From positions 1-8,079 of the forward strand of contig CAIPTQ010000240.1 in NCBI GenBank assembly GCA_903868035.1: DNA of 8,079 nt. Reading direction: 5' to 3'. The notes beneath the pieces were generated by a model that was not told where the DNA came from, did not search any database, and saw only the letters and a program-made list of their open reading frames with translations. The position numbers were made by a program, and so were the translations under genes. Of the stretch, positions 1 through 5,538 are shown one piece after another (the stretch's first letter is position 1; each line of letters begins with the position of its first letter). The DNA comes from an uncultured Phycisphaerales bacterium. Lineage in GTDB: Bacteria > Planctomycetota > Phycisphaerae > WQYP01.

Positions 1-274
1 CGGAGGAGAGGATGCGGAAGGAGAGCGAATCGGTGACTTCGACGATGACCATGTGGAGGGAATTGGTGCCGATGTCGATGGCGGCGATGCGCAGGCCGTG
101 GGGCGTGGGGGTGCGCGGGGGGCGGGAGAGGGCGGAGGCGGGAGTGGGGGGGATTTTCGATTTTTGATTTTTGATTTGCGATTTGGGGCGGTGGTTGGCG
201 GAGGCATGGATGCCGGCGCGTGGCGGGGCTTTACGTTTTCGTAACTGGCGGCGGGTGACGTGGGAGGAGGACAT
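1..274 (-). CDS. Ppx/GppA family phosphatase, N-terminal part (runs off left edge)
   Basis: The minus-strand frame is open from ATG at 274 to the window edge, giving 91 residues. Residues 63-80 read IAAIDIGTNSLHMVIVEV, the phosphate-1 loop that opens the ASKHA-fold exopolyphosphatase / guanosine pentaphosphate phosphatase family. These enzymes hydrolyse polyphosphate or pppGpp in the cytoplasm. The family normally starts only a few residues before this motif; here about 62 residues precede it. They are rich in Arg, Lys, Pro and Ser, look disordered, and residues about 30-41 are encoded by a heptanucleotide array. No other ATG or GTG lies in frame between 274 and the motif, so either the extension is real or translation starts at a rare codon such as the CTG about two codons before the motif. 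A -10-like CATAAT sits 7 bases before the ATG and no ribosome binding site is visible. The divergent neighbour is a CHAD protein, which fits a polyphosphate role. The family is confident; Ppx versus GppA cannot be decided. Confidence 0.85.
   Translation of the reverse strand, partial: MSSSHVTRRQLRKRKAPPRAGIHASANHRPKSQIKNQKSKIPPTPASALSRPPRTPTPHGLRIAAIDIGTNSLHMVIVEVTDSLSFRILSS
153..187. repeat. Degenerate heptamer array 1 (ATTTTTG type)
   Basis: Five consecutive 7-base units read on the plus strand: ATTTTCG, ATTTTTG, ATTTTTG, ATTTGCG, ATTTGGG. The array is strikingly AT-rich in very GC-rich surroundings. It lies in the N-terminal extension of the minus-strand Ppx-like gene, where it encodes QIKNQKSK without a stop. 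It shares its period, but not its sequence, with the arrays at 2311 and 2977. Confidence 0.85.
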
Positions 275-281
275 AAGTGTG

Positions 282-310
282 ATTATGAAGATCGCGGTAT
301 ACAAAGTCCA
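282..310 (-). promoter_or_regulatory. Candidate promoter of the ppx-like gene, leaderless
   Basis: On the minus strand TGGACT (310-305) and CATAAT (287-282) are separated by 17 bases; each matches the sigma-70 consensus well (4/6 and 5/6). Seven bases (281-275) separate the -10 from the ATG at 274, so transcription would begin at or next to the start codon. This is a consensus match by eye only. Confidence 0.45.
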
Positions 311-369
311 TGTGGCATCGGTTAGGATTTGTCGATACGACCAGGGTGCGGCATGAATCGCAGCACCAG

Positions 370-440
370 GAGAGCCTTCGTGGAGGGATGCTCTTCATGC
401 CGAATGGCGGGCGAGACGCCCGCGTTACTGACGAGGCTCG
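370..440. repeat. Candidate dispersed intergenic element with GC hairpin
   Basis: This segment upstream of the CHAD gene contains a perfect 7-bp inverted repeat, GCGGGCG (407-413) and CGCCCGC (417-423), with an AGA loop. Read in the CHAD frame it gives CRMAGETPALL. From memory, peptides of the AGETPAL type turn up repeatedly in spurious N-terminal extensions in PVC-group genomes, which would make this a dispersed repeat rather than coding sequence. The hairpin is seen directly; the repeat status is recollection and inference, and no second copy is in this window. Confidence 0.4.
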
Positions 441-442
441 CC

Positions 443-1357
443 ATGACCGACCAGCCACCTCCTTCGGCAGAACCGCTGGCGCCCCAAAGCGCGCCTGCGG
501 CTCCCAGCGCCCGCCTTTTGGGCGCCGCCCGGAAGCGCCATGACGCGCTGGCCGGGCTGCTGGCGCGCGGGCCGGCGGCGCTGGCCGAGGCGGAGGTCGT
601 GCATGACCTGCGCGTGGGTTCGCGGCGGCTGGGGGAGGCGGCGCGGCTGCTTAAGCCGTTCCTTGAAAAACCGACCAGCAAGGCGGTGGCGGCGAGTTTG
701 CGGGCGCTGCGCCGGGCGATGGGGGATTTGCGCGATTCGGATGTGACCTGCGAACATTTGCTGAAATGGCGTATGCCCGCGCCGTTGCGGAGGATCGCCG
801 GCGAGATTGCCGCCGGGCTGGATGGCGCCCGGCCGGGGCTGGTGGCGGCCGCGCAGTGGCAGATGACTTCGGCGAGTTTGACGGGGTCGATGGTGATTCT
901 GGCGCGGGTGCTGGAGGACCGGGGCGTGCCGGGGCTGGCGGCACAGAGCGAGCGGCAGCTTGGGGAGACGCTGCAGGGGCTGATCAAGATGCGGGAGAAG
1001 CAGTTGCGGCGGTCGTTTGGACAGGCCGCGCGGAAGCAGACGGCCGCGAGCCTGCACGCGGCGCGGATCGCGGTCAAGAAGCTGCGGTATCTGCTGGAAC
1101 TGGCCGCCGACGCGGGGGCCATGCGCGGGGCGAAACGGAAGATTGTGTTTCTCAAGCGGTTGCAGCAATTGCTGGGGGACCACCATGATACGCATGTGAT
1201 CACGGAGCAATTGGCGGGGCATTTGAAGGACCGGCGGGAGCAGCCGATCAAGAACCTGTCTCCGGCGTGGCGGCGGTGGCAGCGGTTGACGGCGCGGGTG
1301 CAGGCGAAGCGCGCGGCGGCGTTTTTTGGCAGGACGTATGCGTGGATGAATGGGTGA
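443..1357 (+). CDS. CHAD-domain protein (polyphosphate-associated)
   Basis: This is a 304-residue cytoplasmic all-helical protein with no signal peptide. CHAD (conserved histidine alpha-helical domain) proteins bind inorganic polyphosphate through a basic groove. Both halves of the duplicated fold are visible: HDLRVGSRRL at residues 54-63 followed by the LRALRRAMGDLRDSD segment, and the second-half HAARIAVKKLRYLLE starting at H205, followed by LQQLLGDHHDTHV (D246). The conserved His, Arg and Lys residues that line the polyphosphate-binding surface are present. The frame also contains an ATG at 329, but residues encoded from 329 to 442 look like read-through of an intergenic repeat. ATG 443 has GAGG at 433-436 with a 6-base gap, and the usual N-terminal proximity of the domain favours it. 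The divergent Ppx/GppA-type gene supports a polyphosphate-related job. No CYTH (triphosphate tunnel) domain is fused. The domain call is firm; the physiological role is inferred. Confidence 0.88.
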   Translation: MTDQPPPSAEPLAPQSAPAAPSARLLGAARKRHDALAGLLARGPAALAEAEVVHDLRVGSRRLGEAARLLKPFLEKPTSKAVAASLRALRRAMGDLRDSDVTCEHLLKWRMPAPLRRIAGEIAAGLDGARPGLVAAAQWQMTSASLTGSMVILARVLEDRGVPGLAAQSERQLGETLQGLIKMREKQLRRSFGQAARKQTAASLHAARIAVKKLRYLLELAADAGAMRGAKRKIVFLKRLQQLLGDHHDTHVITEQLAGHLKDRREQPIKNLSPAWRRWQRLTARVQAKRAAAFFGRTYAWMNG

Positions 1358-1422
1358 TTGAAGAGACAAAAATGTCGTCATACGTACCCAAGCAAAAAGA
1401 GGCTTGTAAGGCGTTTGCGGTT

Positions 1423-1450
1423 TTGCGTGGTGCGGTCAATCGGGTATTAT
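1423..1450 (+). promoter_or_regulatory. Candidate promoter of hicAB, leaderless
   Basis: TTGCGT (1423-1428) and TATTAT (1445-1450) are separated by 16 bases. Only 7 bases (1451-1457) lie between the -10 and the hicA ATG, so the transcript would start at or one base before the start codon. No properly spaced Shine-Dalgarno sequence is present. Confidence 0.5.
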
Positions 1451-1457
1451 CTGAGAC

Positions 1458-1649
1458 ATGAAAGTACGTGAGGTGTTGCGCGTCATCGAAGCGGATGGTT
1501 GGCAGATGGTTGCCCAGCGTGGAAGCCATCGCCAGTACAAGCATCCGGCCAAGGCTGGCCGTGTCACGGTGGCCGGACACCCAGGTGATGACGTAAGAAT
1601 TGGAACCCTCAACAGCATTTTTCGACAAGCCGGACTCAGGCAGAGGTGA
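1458..1649 (+). CDS. hicA: HicA toxin (mRNA interferase)
   Basis: HicA is a small double-stranded-RNA-binding-fold toxin that cleaves mRNA when it is not held by HicB. The 63-residue product has the family's usual size. It shows the N-terminal helix MKVREVLRVIEADGW, the catalytic-site strand QRGSHRQYKHP with His24 at the position of the conserved catalytic histidine, then GRVTVAGHPGDDVRIGTL and the final helix with QAGL. Nothing essential appears missing, so the toxin should be active. The stop codon TGA (1647-1649) is followed 3 bases later by the hicB ATG, giving the typical toxin-first, tightly coupled order. By eye the pair is less GC-rich than its neighbours, consistent with horizontal acquisition, though I did not compute this. 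Confidence 0.93.
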   Translation: MKVREVLRVIEADGWQMVAQRGSHRQYKHPAKAGRVTVAGHPGDDVRIGTLNSIFRQAGLRQR

Positions 1650-1652
1650 TTG

Positions 1653-1880
1653 ATGCGCTACGCCGTGATACTGGAAAAAGCCAAACGCAACTATTCCGCA
1701 TACGTGCCGGATCTCCCCGGATGTGTCGCCACCGGCAAGACCGTCCAGGAAACACTATCAGCTATTCGCGCGGCAATAGAGTTTCACATTGAGGGGCTCG
1801 TCGAGGATGGAGAACCCATCCCCGATCCGGGATCACTCGTGGATTATGTCGAGGTGCATATTCCCGCTGCGGTGACTTAA
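1653..1880 (+). CDS. hicB: HicB antitoxin, short single-domain form
   Basis: This 75-residue protein has the HicB N-terminal partial RNase H-like fold: MRYAVILEKAKRNYSAYVPD, then LPGCVATGKTVQE, a helix with AIEFHIEGL and the EDGEPIPDP tail. It neutralises HicA by direct binding that buries the toxin active site. A C-terminal ribbon-helix-helix or helix-turn-helix domain, which longer HicB proteins use to repress their own operon, is absent; autoregulation, if any, must work differently. I chose ATG 1653 over the in-frame TTG at 1650 because AGAGG (1642-1646) lies 6 bases before the ATG. Translation is probably coupled to hicA. The TAA stop (1878-1880) overlaps the TAA stop of the convergent dus gene. 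Confidence 0.92.
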   Translation: MRYAVILEKAKRNYSAYVPDLPGCVATGKTVQETLSAIRAAIEFHIEGLVEDGEPIPDPGSLVDYVEVHIPAAVT

Positions 1881-2947
1881 ATAGGTGGCTCTAGCCCTGG
1901 TACGCCGGCGGTGCGGATGCCGGGGGCGTCCAGCGAATAGTGGCGGGCGAGGACTTCGTTCCATTGGCGCTGGTTTTTGACGGCGATGAACTCGCGCCAG
2001 ACGGCCGGGCCGTTGGGGTGGAGTTTGGCGTATTTGATGGCGATTTTGCGCATCTGGCGGGAGGCGATGGCCTCGCCATAGACTGCGACGGCCAGGGTGA
2101 AGTGTTCCAGAAGGGCGTGGCGCTGGGCGTGGACGGTCGGCGGCGGGGGGAGTTCTTCGCCGCGGAGGAGGGCGGCAAATTCGTTGAAGATCCAGGGATT
2201 GCCGATGGCGCCGCGGGCGATCCAGACGGCATCGACGCCGGTTTGGGTGAGCATGCGGAGGGCGTCGGGGGCGGTGTAGACGTCGCCGGAGCCGATGAGA
2301 GCGGGACGAGTTTCGAGTTTCGAGTTTCGAGTTTCGAGAGGGGAGAGGCGGTTGGCGAGTTGTTTTAGGAAGGGCCAGTCGGCGGTGCCGGTGTATTTTT
2401 GTTCGACGGTGCGGGCGTGGACGGCGATGGCGGCGAATTCCAGCGTGCGGGCTTCGGCGAAGAGCTGGTCGAAGGCGTCGGCGGCCTGAGGGGTGTCGTT
2501 GAGGGCGCGGCGGAGTTTGACGGAGAGGGGTTTGCCGGGGATGGCGTCGCGGACGCGGCGCATGATGGCCAGGGCGGTGTCGGGGTCGGAGAGGAGGTAG
2601 CCGCCGCGGCAGCGGCCCATGACTTTGCGCACGGGGCAGGCGAAGTTGAGGTCGATGACGTCGAAGCCTTCGGCAATGAGGAGGGCGGCGGCGCGGGCGA
2701 GTTCGTGGGGCTCGGAACCCATGAGTTGGCCGGCGACGGGATGATCCTCGTCACAGAGAATGGCCCCTTTTTCCAGGCCGCGGCCGCCGCGGAGGAGAAC
2801 CTGGTCGAGGAGGGCCTCGGTGACAGCATAAGGGCAACCGCGGCGGCGGGCGACGACGCGCATGGCCATGTCGGAATAGCCGGCGAGGCCGGCCTGCATG
2901 GCGGGCAGTGGGAGAGTGAACGGGCCGATGTGGCAGGCGTGGGGCAT
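1877..2947 (-). CDS. tRNA-dihydrouridine synthase (Dus family)
   Basis: This FMN- and NADPH-dependent enzyme reduces specific uridines in tRNA to dihydrouridine. The 356 residues form a TIM barrel plus a C-terminal helical domain. Visible motifs are PAMQAGLAGYSD near the N-terminus (FMN binding), GQLMGSEP (73-80), NFACPVRKV with catalytic Cys104, the FMN lysine in SVKLRRAL (K144), HARTVEQKYTGTADW (from H177), IGSGDV (218-223) and WIARGAIGNPWIF (242-254), which contacts the FMN phosphate. It is longer than a typical DusB of about 320 residues. Part of the excess is a 14-residue insertion, about 202-215, encoded by a heptamer array between a barrel helix and the next strand; there is also an unstructured-looking C-terminal tail. 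The start at 2947 has no ribosome binding site, but TAAACT lies 6 bases upstream. The subfamily (DusA, B or C) cannot be fixed by eye, though DusB-like is likeliest. There is no fis downstream, unlike in gammaproteobacteria. Confidence 0.92.
   Translation of the reverse strand: MPHACHIGPFTLPLPAMQAGLAGYSDMAMRVVARRRGCPYAVTEALLDQVLLRGGRGLEKGAILCDEDHPVAGQLMGSEPHELARAAALLIAEGFDVIDLNFACPVRKVMGRCRGGYLLSDPDTALAIMRRVRDAIPGKPLSVKLRRALNDTPQAADAFDQLFAEARTLEFAAIAVHARTVEQKYTGTADWPFLKQLANRLSPLETRNSKLETRPALIGSGDVYTAPDALRMLTQTGVDAVWIARGAIGNPWIFNEFAALLRGEELPPPPTVHAQRHALLEHFTLAVAVYGEAIASRQMRKIAIKYAKLHPNGPAVWREFIAVKNQRQWNEVLARHYSLDAPGIRTAGVPGLEPPI
2311..2338. repeat. Perfect heptamer array 2 (TTTCGAG x4) inside dus
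   Basis: Four exact tandem copies of TTTCGAG occupy 2311-2338; the preceding GACGAG is a degenerate fifth copy. On the coding (minus) strand the array is read without a stop as LETRNSKLETR. Because 7 is not a multiple of 3, a full cycle of the encoded peptide takes three units. The net change to Dus is in frame. Confidence 0.95.
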
Positions 2948-2953
2948 GCTTGG

Positions 2954-2959
2954 AGTTTA
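2954..2959 (-). promoter_or_regulatory. Possible -10 element of dus
   Basis: TAAACT on the minus strand ends 6 bases before the dus ATG at 2947, the spacing expected for a leaderless transcript. No good -35 is present at 16-19 bases upstream, where the degenerate heptamer array 3 begins nearby, so this is weak. Confidence 0.25.
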
Positions 2960-2976
2960 GCATGTGGAGGGGAGGG

Positions 2977-3011
2977 ATTGGTAATTGGTAACTGGGTACT
3001 GGCCTCTGGGC
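2977..3011. repeat. Degenerate heptamer array 3 (ATTGGTA type)
   Basis: Five 7-base units in tandem on the plus strand: ATTGGTA, ATTGGTA, ACTGGGT, ACTGGCC, TCTGGGC. The first two are identical and the rest decay progressively. The array occupies the space between the divergent dus and GH3 genes, 30 bases upstream of the dus start, and is not part of any plausible coding sequence. Confidence 0.75.
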
Positions 3012-3067
3012 GCGGGGTGTGGTTTCCGTAATGATATACACGACGTTGGCAAGGACGGACTTTTTTC

Positions 3068-3072
3068 GAGGG
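3068..3072 (+). promoter_or_regulatory. Ribosome binding site of the GH3 gene
   Basis: GAGGG lies 7 bases before ATG 3080 and settles the start in favour of that codon over TTG 3074. Confidence 0.7.
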
Positions 3073-3079
3073 TTTGATT

Positions 3080-4933
3080 ATGTCGCGCAAAATGAGGTTG
3101 TTTGCCATGGTTTCTTCGCTGGCCATTTCGACGGGGGCTTTCGCCCAGACCAAGCCGGAGTCGCAGCAGAAGGCGCTGCTGGCGTTTGACGCGCAGGCCA
3201 AGGCGCTGCTGGCGCAGATGACGCTCGATGAAAAGATCGGGCAGATGATGCAGCCGGGGCAGGATGCGCTGAAGGATCCGGGGGATATTGAGAAATATTT
3301 CCTGGGGTCGCTGCTCTCCGGCGGCGGGGCGGGGCCGCGGGATCGGACGCAGAACACGATGGCGGGCTGGGCGGCGATGGTCGAGGGCTACCAGAAGCAC
3401 GCGCTCTCCACGCGGCTGAAGATTCCGCTGCTCTACGGCGTGGATGCCGTGCATGGGCATAATAACATTCCGGGGGCGACGGTGTTTCCGCACAACATCG
3501 CCCTGGGGTGTACGCGCGATGCGGCGCTGGTGGAGAAAATCGGGCGCATCACCGCCGAGGAAGTGCGGGCCACGGCGATCAACTGGGTGTTTGGGCCGTG
3601 CGTGACGGTGCCGCAGGATGTGCGGTGGGGGCGGACGTATGAGGGCTATTCGGCGGACCCGGACATCGTGAAGGAACTGGGGGCGGCGGCGACGCGGGGG
3701 TTCCAGGGCAAACTCAACGAGGCGGCCTCCGTGGTGGCCTGTGCCAAGCATTATGTTGGGGACGGCGGCACCACGATGGGCACGGGGCAGCGCGGCGGGG
3801 CCGGTCCGCGCGGCCTGGATCAGGGCGACACGCGCGTGGATGAGGCGACGCTGCGGCAAATCCATTTGCCGGGGTATGTCACTTCGGTGGACGCCGGCGT
3901 GGCGACGATCATGCCGTCGTATTCGTCATGGAACGGCCTGAAGGTGTCGGCATCGACGCATCTGCTGACGGATGTGCTCAAGAAGGAACTGGGCTTTGAG
4001 GGTTTTCTGATTTCGGATTACAACGCCGTGGACCAGATCACGCCGGACTTCAAGACGGCGGTGGCGACTTCCGTGAACGCTGGCATGGACATGATCATGC
4101 TGACGAACAAGTATCCGGATTTGTTCCGCGTCCTGCATGAGCTGGTGGATGAGAAGAAGGTGCCGCTGGAGCGGATTGATGATGCGGTGATACGGATATT
4201 GCGGGTGAAGTTCGCGGCGGGCTTGATGGCCAAGGATTATTCGCCCCTGGCCGACAAAACCTTGCAGGCGCAGTTCGGCTCGGCGGAGCATCGGGCGGTG
4301 GCCCGGCAGGCGGTGCGAGAGTCTCTGGTGCTCCTCAAGAACAACAACAAGGTGCTGCCGCTGGCCAAGACGGCCCAGCGGATCGTCGTGGCGGGTCATG
4401 CCGCCGATAGCCCCGGCATGCAGTGCGGCGGCTGGACGATCAGTTGGCAGGGCAGCGCCAATCAGCAGGTGCCGGGGGCCACGACCATTCTGGCGGGGCT
4501 GAAGGCGGTGGCGGGGAAGGCGACGCAGGTGACGTATTCGGCGGATGGCTCCGGCGCGGCGGGCGCCGACGTGGCGGTGCTGGTGGTGGGCGAGAGTCCC
4601 TATGCCGAGGGCGGCGGGGATACGAATACGCTGGCGCTGACCGCGCAGGAATTGGCGCCCCTGGCGAACCTCAAGGCCGCGGGCGTGCCGGTGGTGGTGG
4701 TGCTGCTCTCCGGCCGCCCCGTCATTCTGGGCAACCTGCTCGACCAAGCCGACGCCCTGGTGGCGGCCTGGCTGCCCGGCTCGGAAGGCGCGGGCGTGGC
4801 GGATGTGCTGTTTGGCGACGCCAAGTTTGTGGGCAAGCTGTCGTTCCCGTGGCCCAAGGACCTCAGCCAGTTGCCCACGGGGCCGGGGACGGATGCCAAT
4901 GTGTTCAAAATCGGCTACGGCCTGACGTACTAA
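3080..4933 (+). CDS. Secreted glycoside hydrolase family 3 (beta-glucosidase / exo-glucanase type)
   Basis: This 617-residue retaining glycosidase would remove terminal beta-linked glucose or related sugars from oligo- and polysaccharides outside the cytoplasm. A signal peptide covers residues 1-22 (basic start, hydrophobic core, cleavage at AFA/QT). The GH3 N-terminal barrel follows, with LLAQMTLDEKIGQMMQP, YGVDAVHGHNN, the substrate-binding CAKHYVGDGGT (K223, H224) and ISDYNAVDQI, in which Asp313 is the nucleophile. The second alpha/beta domain starts near RESLVLLKNNNKVLPL and carries GESPYAEGGGD, with E505 and E510 as candidates for the acid/base. The chain ends at GYGLTY with no fibronectin-III domain. 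The layout and the GExPYxE motif resemble barley ExoI-like beta-glucan exohydrolases more than long GH3 enzymes. ATG 3080 has GAGGG at 3068-3072, 7 bases upstream, and is preferred to the in-frame TTG at 3074. It seems monocistronic. Exact substrate is unknown. Confidence 0.93.
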   Translation: MSRKMRLFAMVSSLAISTGAFAQTKPESQQKALLAFDAQAKALLAQMTLDEKIGQMMQPGQDALKDPGDIEKYFLGSLLSGGGAGPRDRTQNTMAGWAAMVEGYQKHALSTRLKIPLLYGVDAVHGHNNIPGATVFPHNIALGCTRDAALVEKIGRITAEEVRATAINWVFGPCVTVPQDVRWGRTYEGYSADPDIVKELGAAATRGFQGKLNEAASVVACAKHYVGDGGTTMGTGQRGGAGPRGLDQGDTRVDEATLRQIHLPGYVTSVDAGVATIMPSYSSWNGLKVSASTHLLTDVLKKELGFEGFLISDYNAVDQITPDFKTAVATSVNAGMDMIMLTNKYPDLFRVLHELVDEKKVPLERIDDAVIRILRVKFAAGLMAKDYSPLADKTLQAQFGSAEHRAVARQAVRESLVLLKNNNKVLPLAKTAQRIVVAGHAADSPGMQCGGWTISWQGSANQQVPGATTILAGLKAVAGKATQVTYSADGSGAAGADVAVLVVGESPYAEGGGDTNTLALTAQELAPLANLKAAGVPVVVVLLSGRPVILGNLLDQADALVAAWLPGSEGAGVADVLFGDAKFVGKLSFPWPKDLSQLPTGPGTDANVFKIGYGLTY

Positions 4934-5001
4934 AACGCTGCGGCACCATTGGAATATAGAAGCCCGGCGCGGTAATCTATGCTTTGACTTCCACTCTGTT
5001 C

Positions 5002-5006
5002 GGAGG
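5002..5006 (+). promoter_or_regulatory. Ribosome binding site of ispF
   Basis: A consensus GGAGG lies 8 bases before the ispF ATG at 5015. It is the strongest Shine-Dalgarno sequence in the window. Confidence 0.8.
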
Positions 5007-5014
5007 CCAAAACC

Positions 5015-5497
5015 ATGGCTGAAATGCGTGTCGGGCTGGGGTACGATCTTCATCGCACCATCATCGGGCGTCCGCTGGTGCTGGGGAACATCACCATTCC
5101 CCACGAAAAGGGCCTGGAGGGCCACTCCGATGCGGACATCGTGGTGCATGCGCTGATTGACGCCTTGACCGGGGCGGCGGGCCTGCCGGACGTGGGGCAA
5201 CTGTTTCCCAATACCGATCCGCGCTACAAGAACATCAATTCGGCGGAGCTGCTCATGGCGACCCTGGCGGCCTTCAAGGGGGCGGGGTGGCGGCTGGTGA
5301 ATGCGGATTTCGTGGTGCTGGCGCAGCGGCCGATGCTCTCGCCGTACAAGCCGGCGATGATCAAGCGGCTGGCGGAACTGCTGGGCGTGAAGGAGACGCA
5401 GGTCAACCTCAAGGGCAAGACCGGGGAGCGCGTGGGGTCGGTGGGCAAGGAGAAGGCGATGGCGTGCCAGTGCGTGGTGTTGATTGAGCGGGGGTGA
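5015..5497 (+). CDS. ispF: 2-C-methyl-D-erythritol 2,4-cyclodiphosphate synthase
   Basis: IspF converts CDP-methylerythritol 2-phosphate to methylerythritol cyclodiphosphate with release of CMP, in the non-mevalonate isoprenoid pathway. It acts as a cytoplasmic homotrimer with zinc. At 160 residues the length is normal. The metal ligands are present: Asp11 and His13 in GLGYDLHR and His45 in DADIVVHALIDAL, each offset by 3 from E. coli D8, H10 and H42. The substrate loop EGHSDAD and FPNTDPRYK follow. The C-terminal signature KTGERVGSVG keeps the Thr and Glu (T136, E138) that match E. coli T133 and E135, although this stretch differs from the usual TTTEKLGFTG. IspD is not adjacent and there is no IspDF fusion. 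tgt follows after 40 bases, so co-transcription is likely. Confidence 0.96.
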   Translation: MAEMRVGLGYDLHRTIIGRPLVLGNITIPHEKGLEGHSDADIVVHALIDALTGAAGLPDVGQLFPNTDPRYKNINSAELLMATLAAFKGAGWRLVNADFVVLAQRPMLSPYKPAMIKRLAELLGVKETQVNLKGKTGERVGSVGKEKAMACQCVVLIERG

Positions 5498-5538
5498 CCG
5501 GCTTTTGCACCACGGCATTTGCCGGTAGGCTTCCGGCA
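5498..5538 (+). promoter_or_regulatory. Hairpin over the tgt start codon, with alternative pairing
   Basis: TGCCGG (5520-5525) pairs with CCGGCA (5533-5538) around a 7-base loop; the second arm includes the A of the tgt ATG. CCGGC at 5498-5502, right after the ispF stop, can pair with the same first arm (GCCGG, 5521-5525) and would free the start. A strong Shine-Dalgarno sequence is absent here. The complementarity is seen directly; a regulatory role is inference and could be chance in GC-rich DNA. Confidence 0.3.

Noticed and set aside
322..1381. Long minus-strand open frames (318 and 309 codons) opposite the CHAD gene
   Set aside because: They are Pro/Arg/Ala/Ser-rich antisense shadows of a GC-rich gene with clear CHAD motifs on the plus strand.
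1334..1406. Terminator after the CHAD gene
   Set aside because: ACGTATG/CATACGT (1334-1340 and 1379-1385) has a 38-base loop containing the stop codon, and CAAGC/GCTTG (1389-1393 and 1402-1406) is only 5 bp with no T tract.
153..3011. Repeat arrays as a CRISPR
   Set aside because: Units are 7 bases with no spacers, and no cas genes are present.
3012..3040. Promoter for the GH3 gene with -10 TATACA (3035-3040)
   Set aside because: The -10 is fair but no acceptable -35 sits at 16-19 bases upstream, so I did not list it.
2365..3865. Minus-strand open frames over the dus start and the GH3 N-terminus
   Set aside because: They are low-complexity and conflict with the Dus catalytic frame and with the GH3 signal peptide and barrel motifs.
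4948..4978. Promoter for ispF (TTGGAA and TAATCT)
   Set aside because: Spacing is 19 bases and both hexamers are imperfect; too weak to list.
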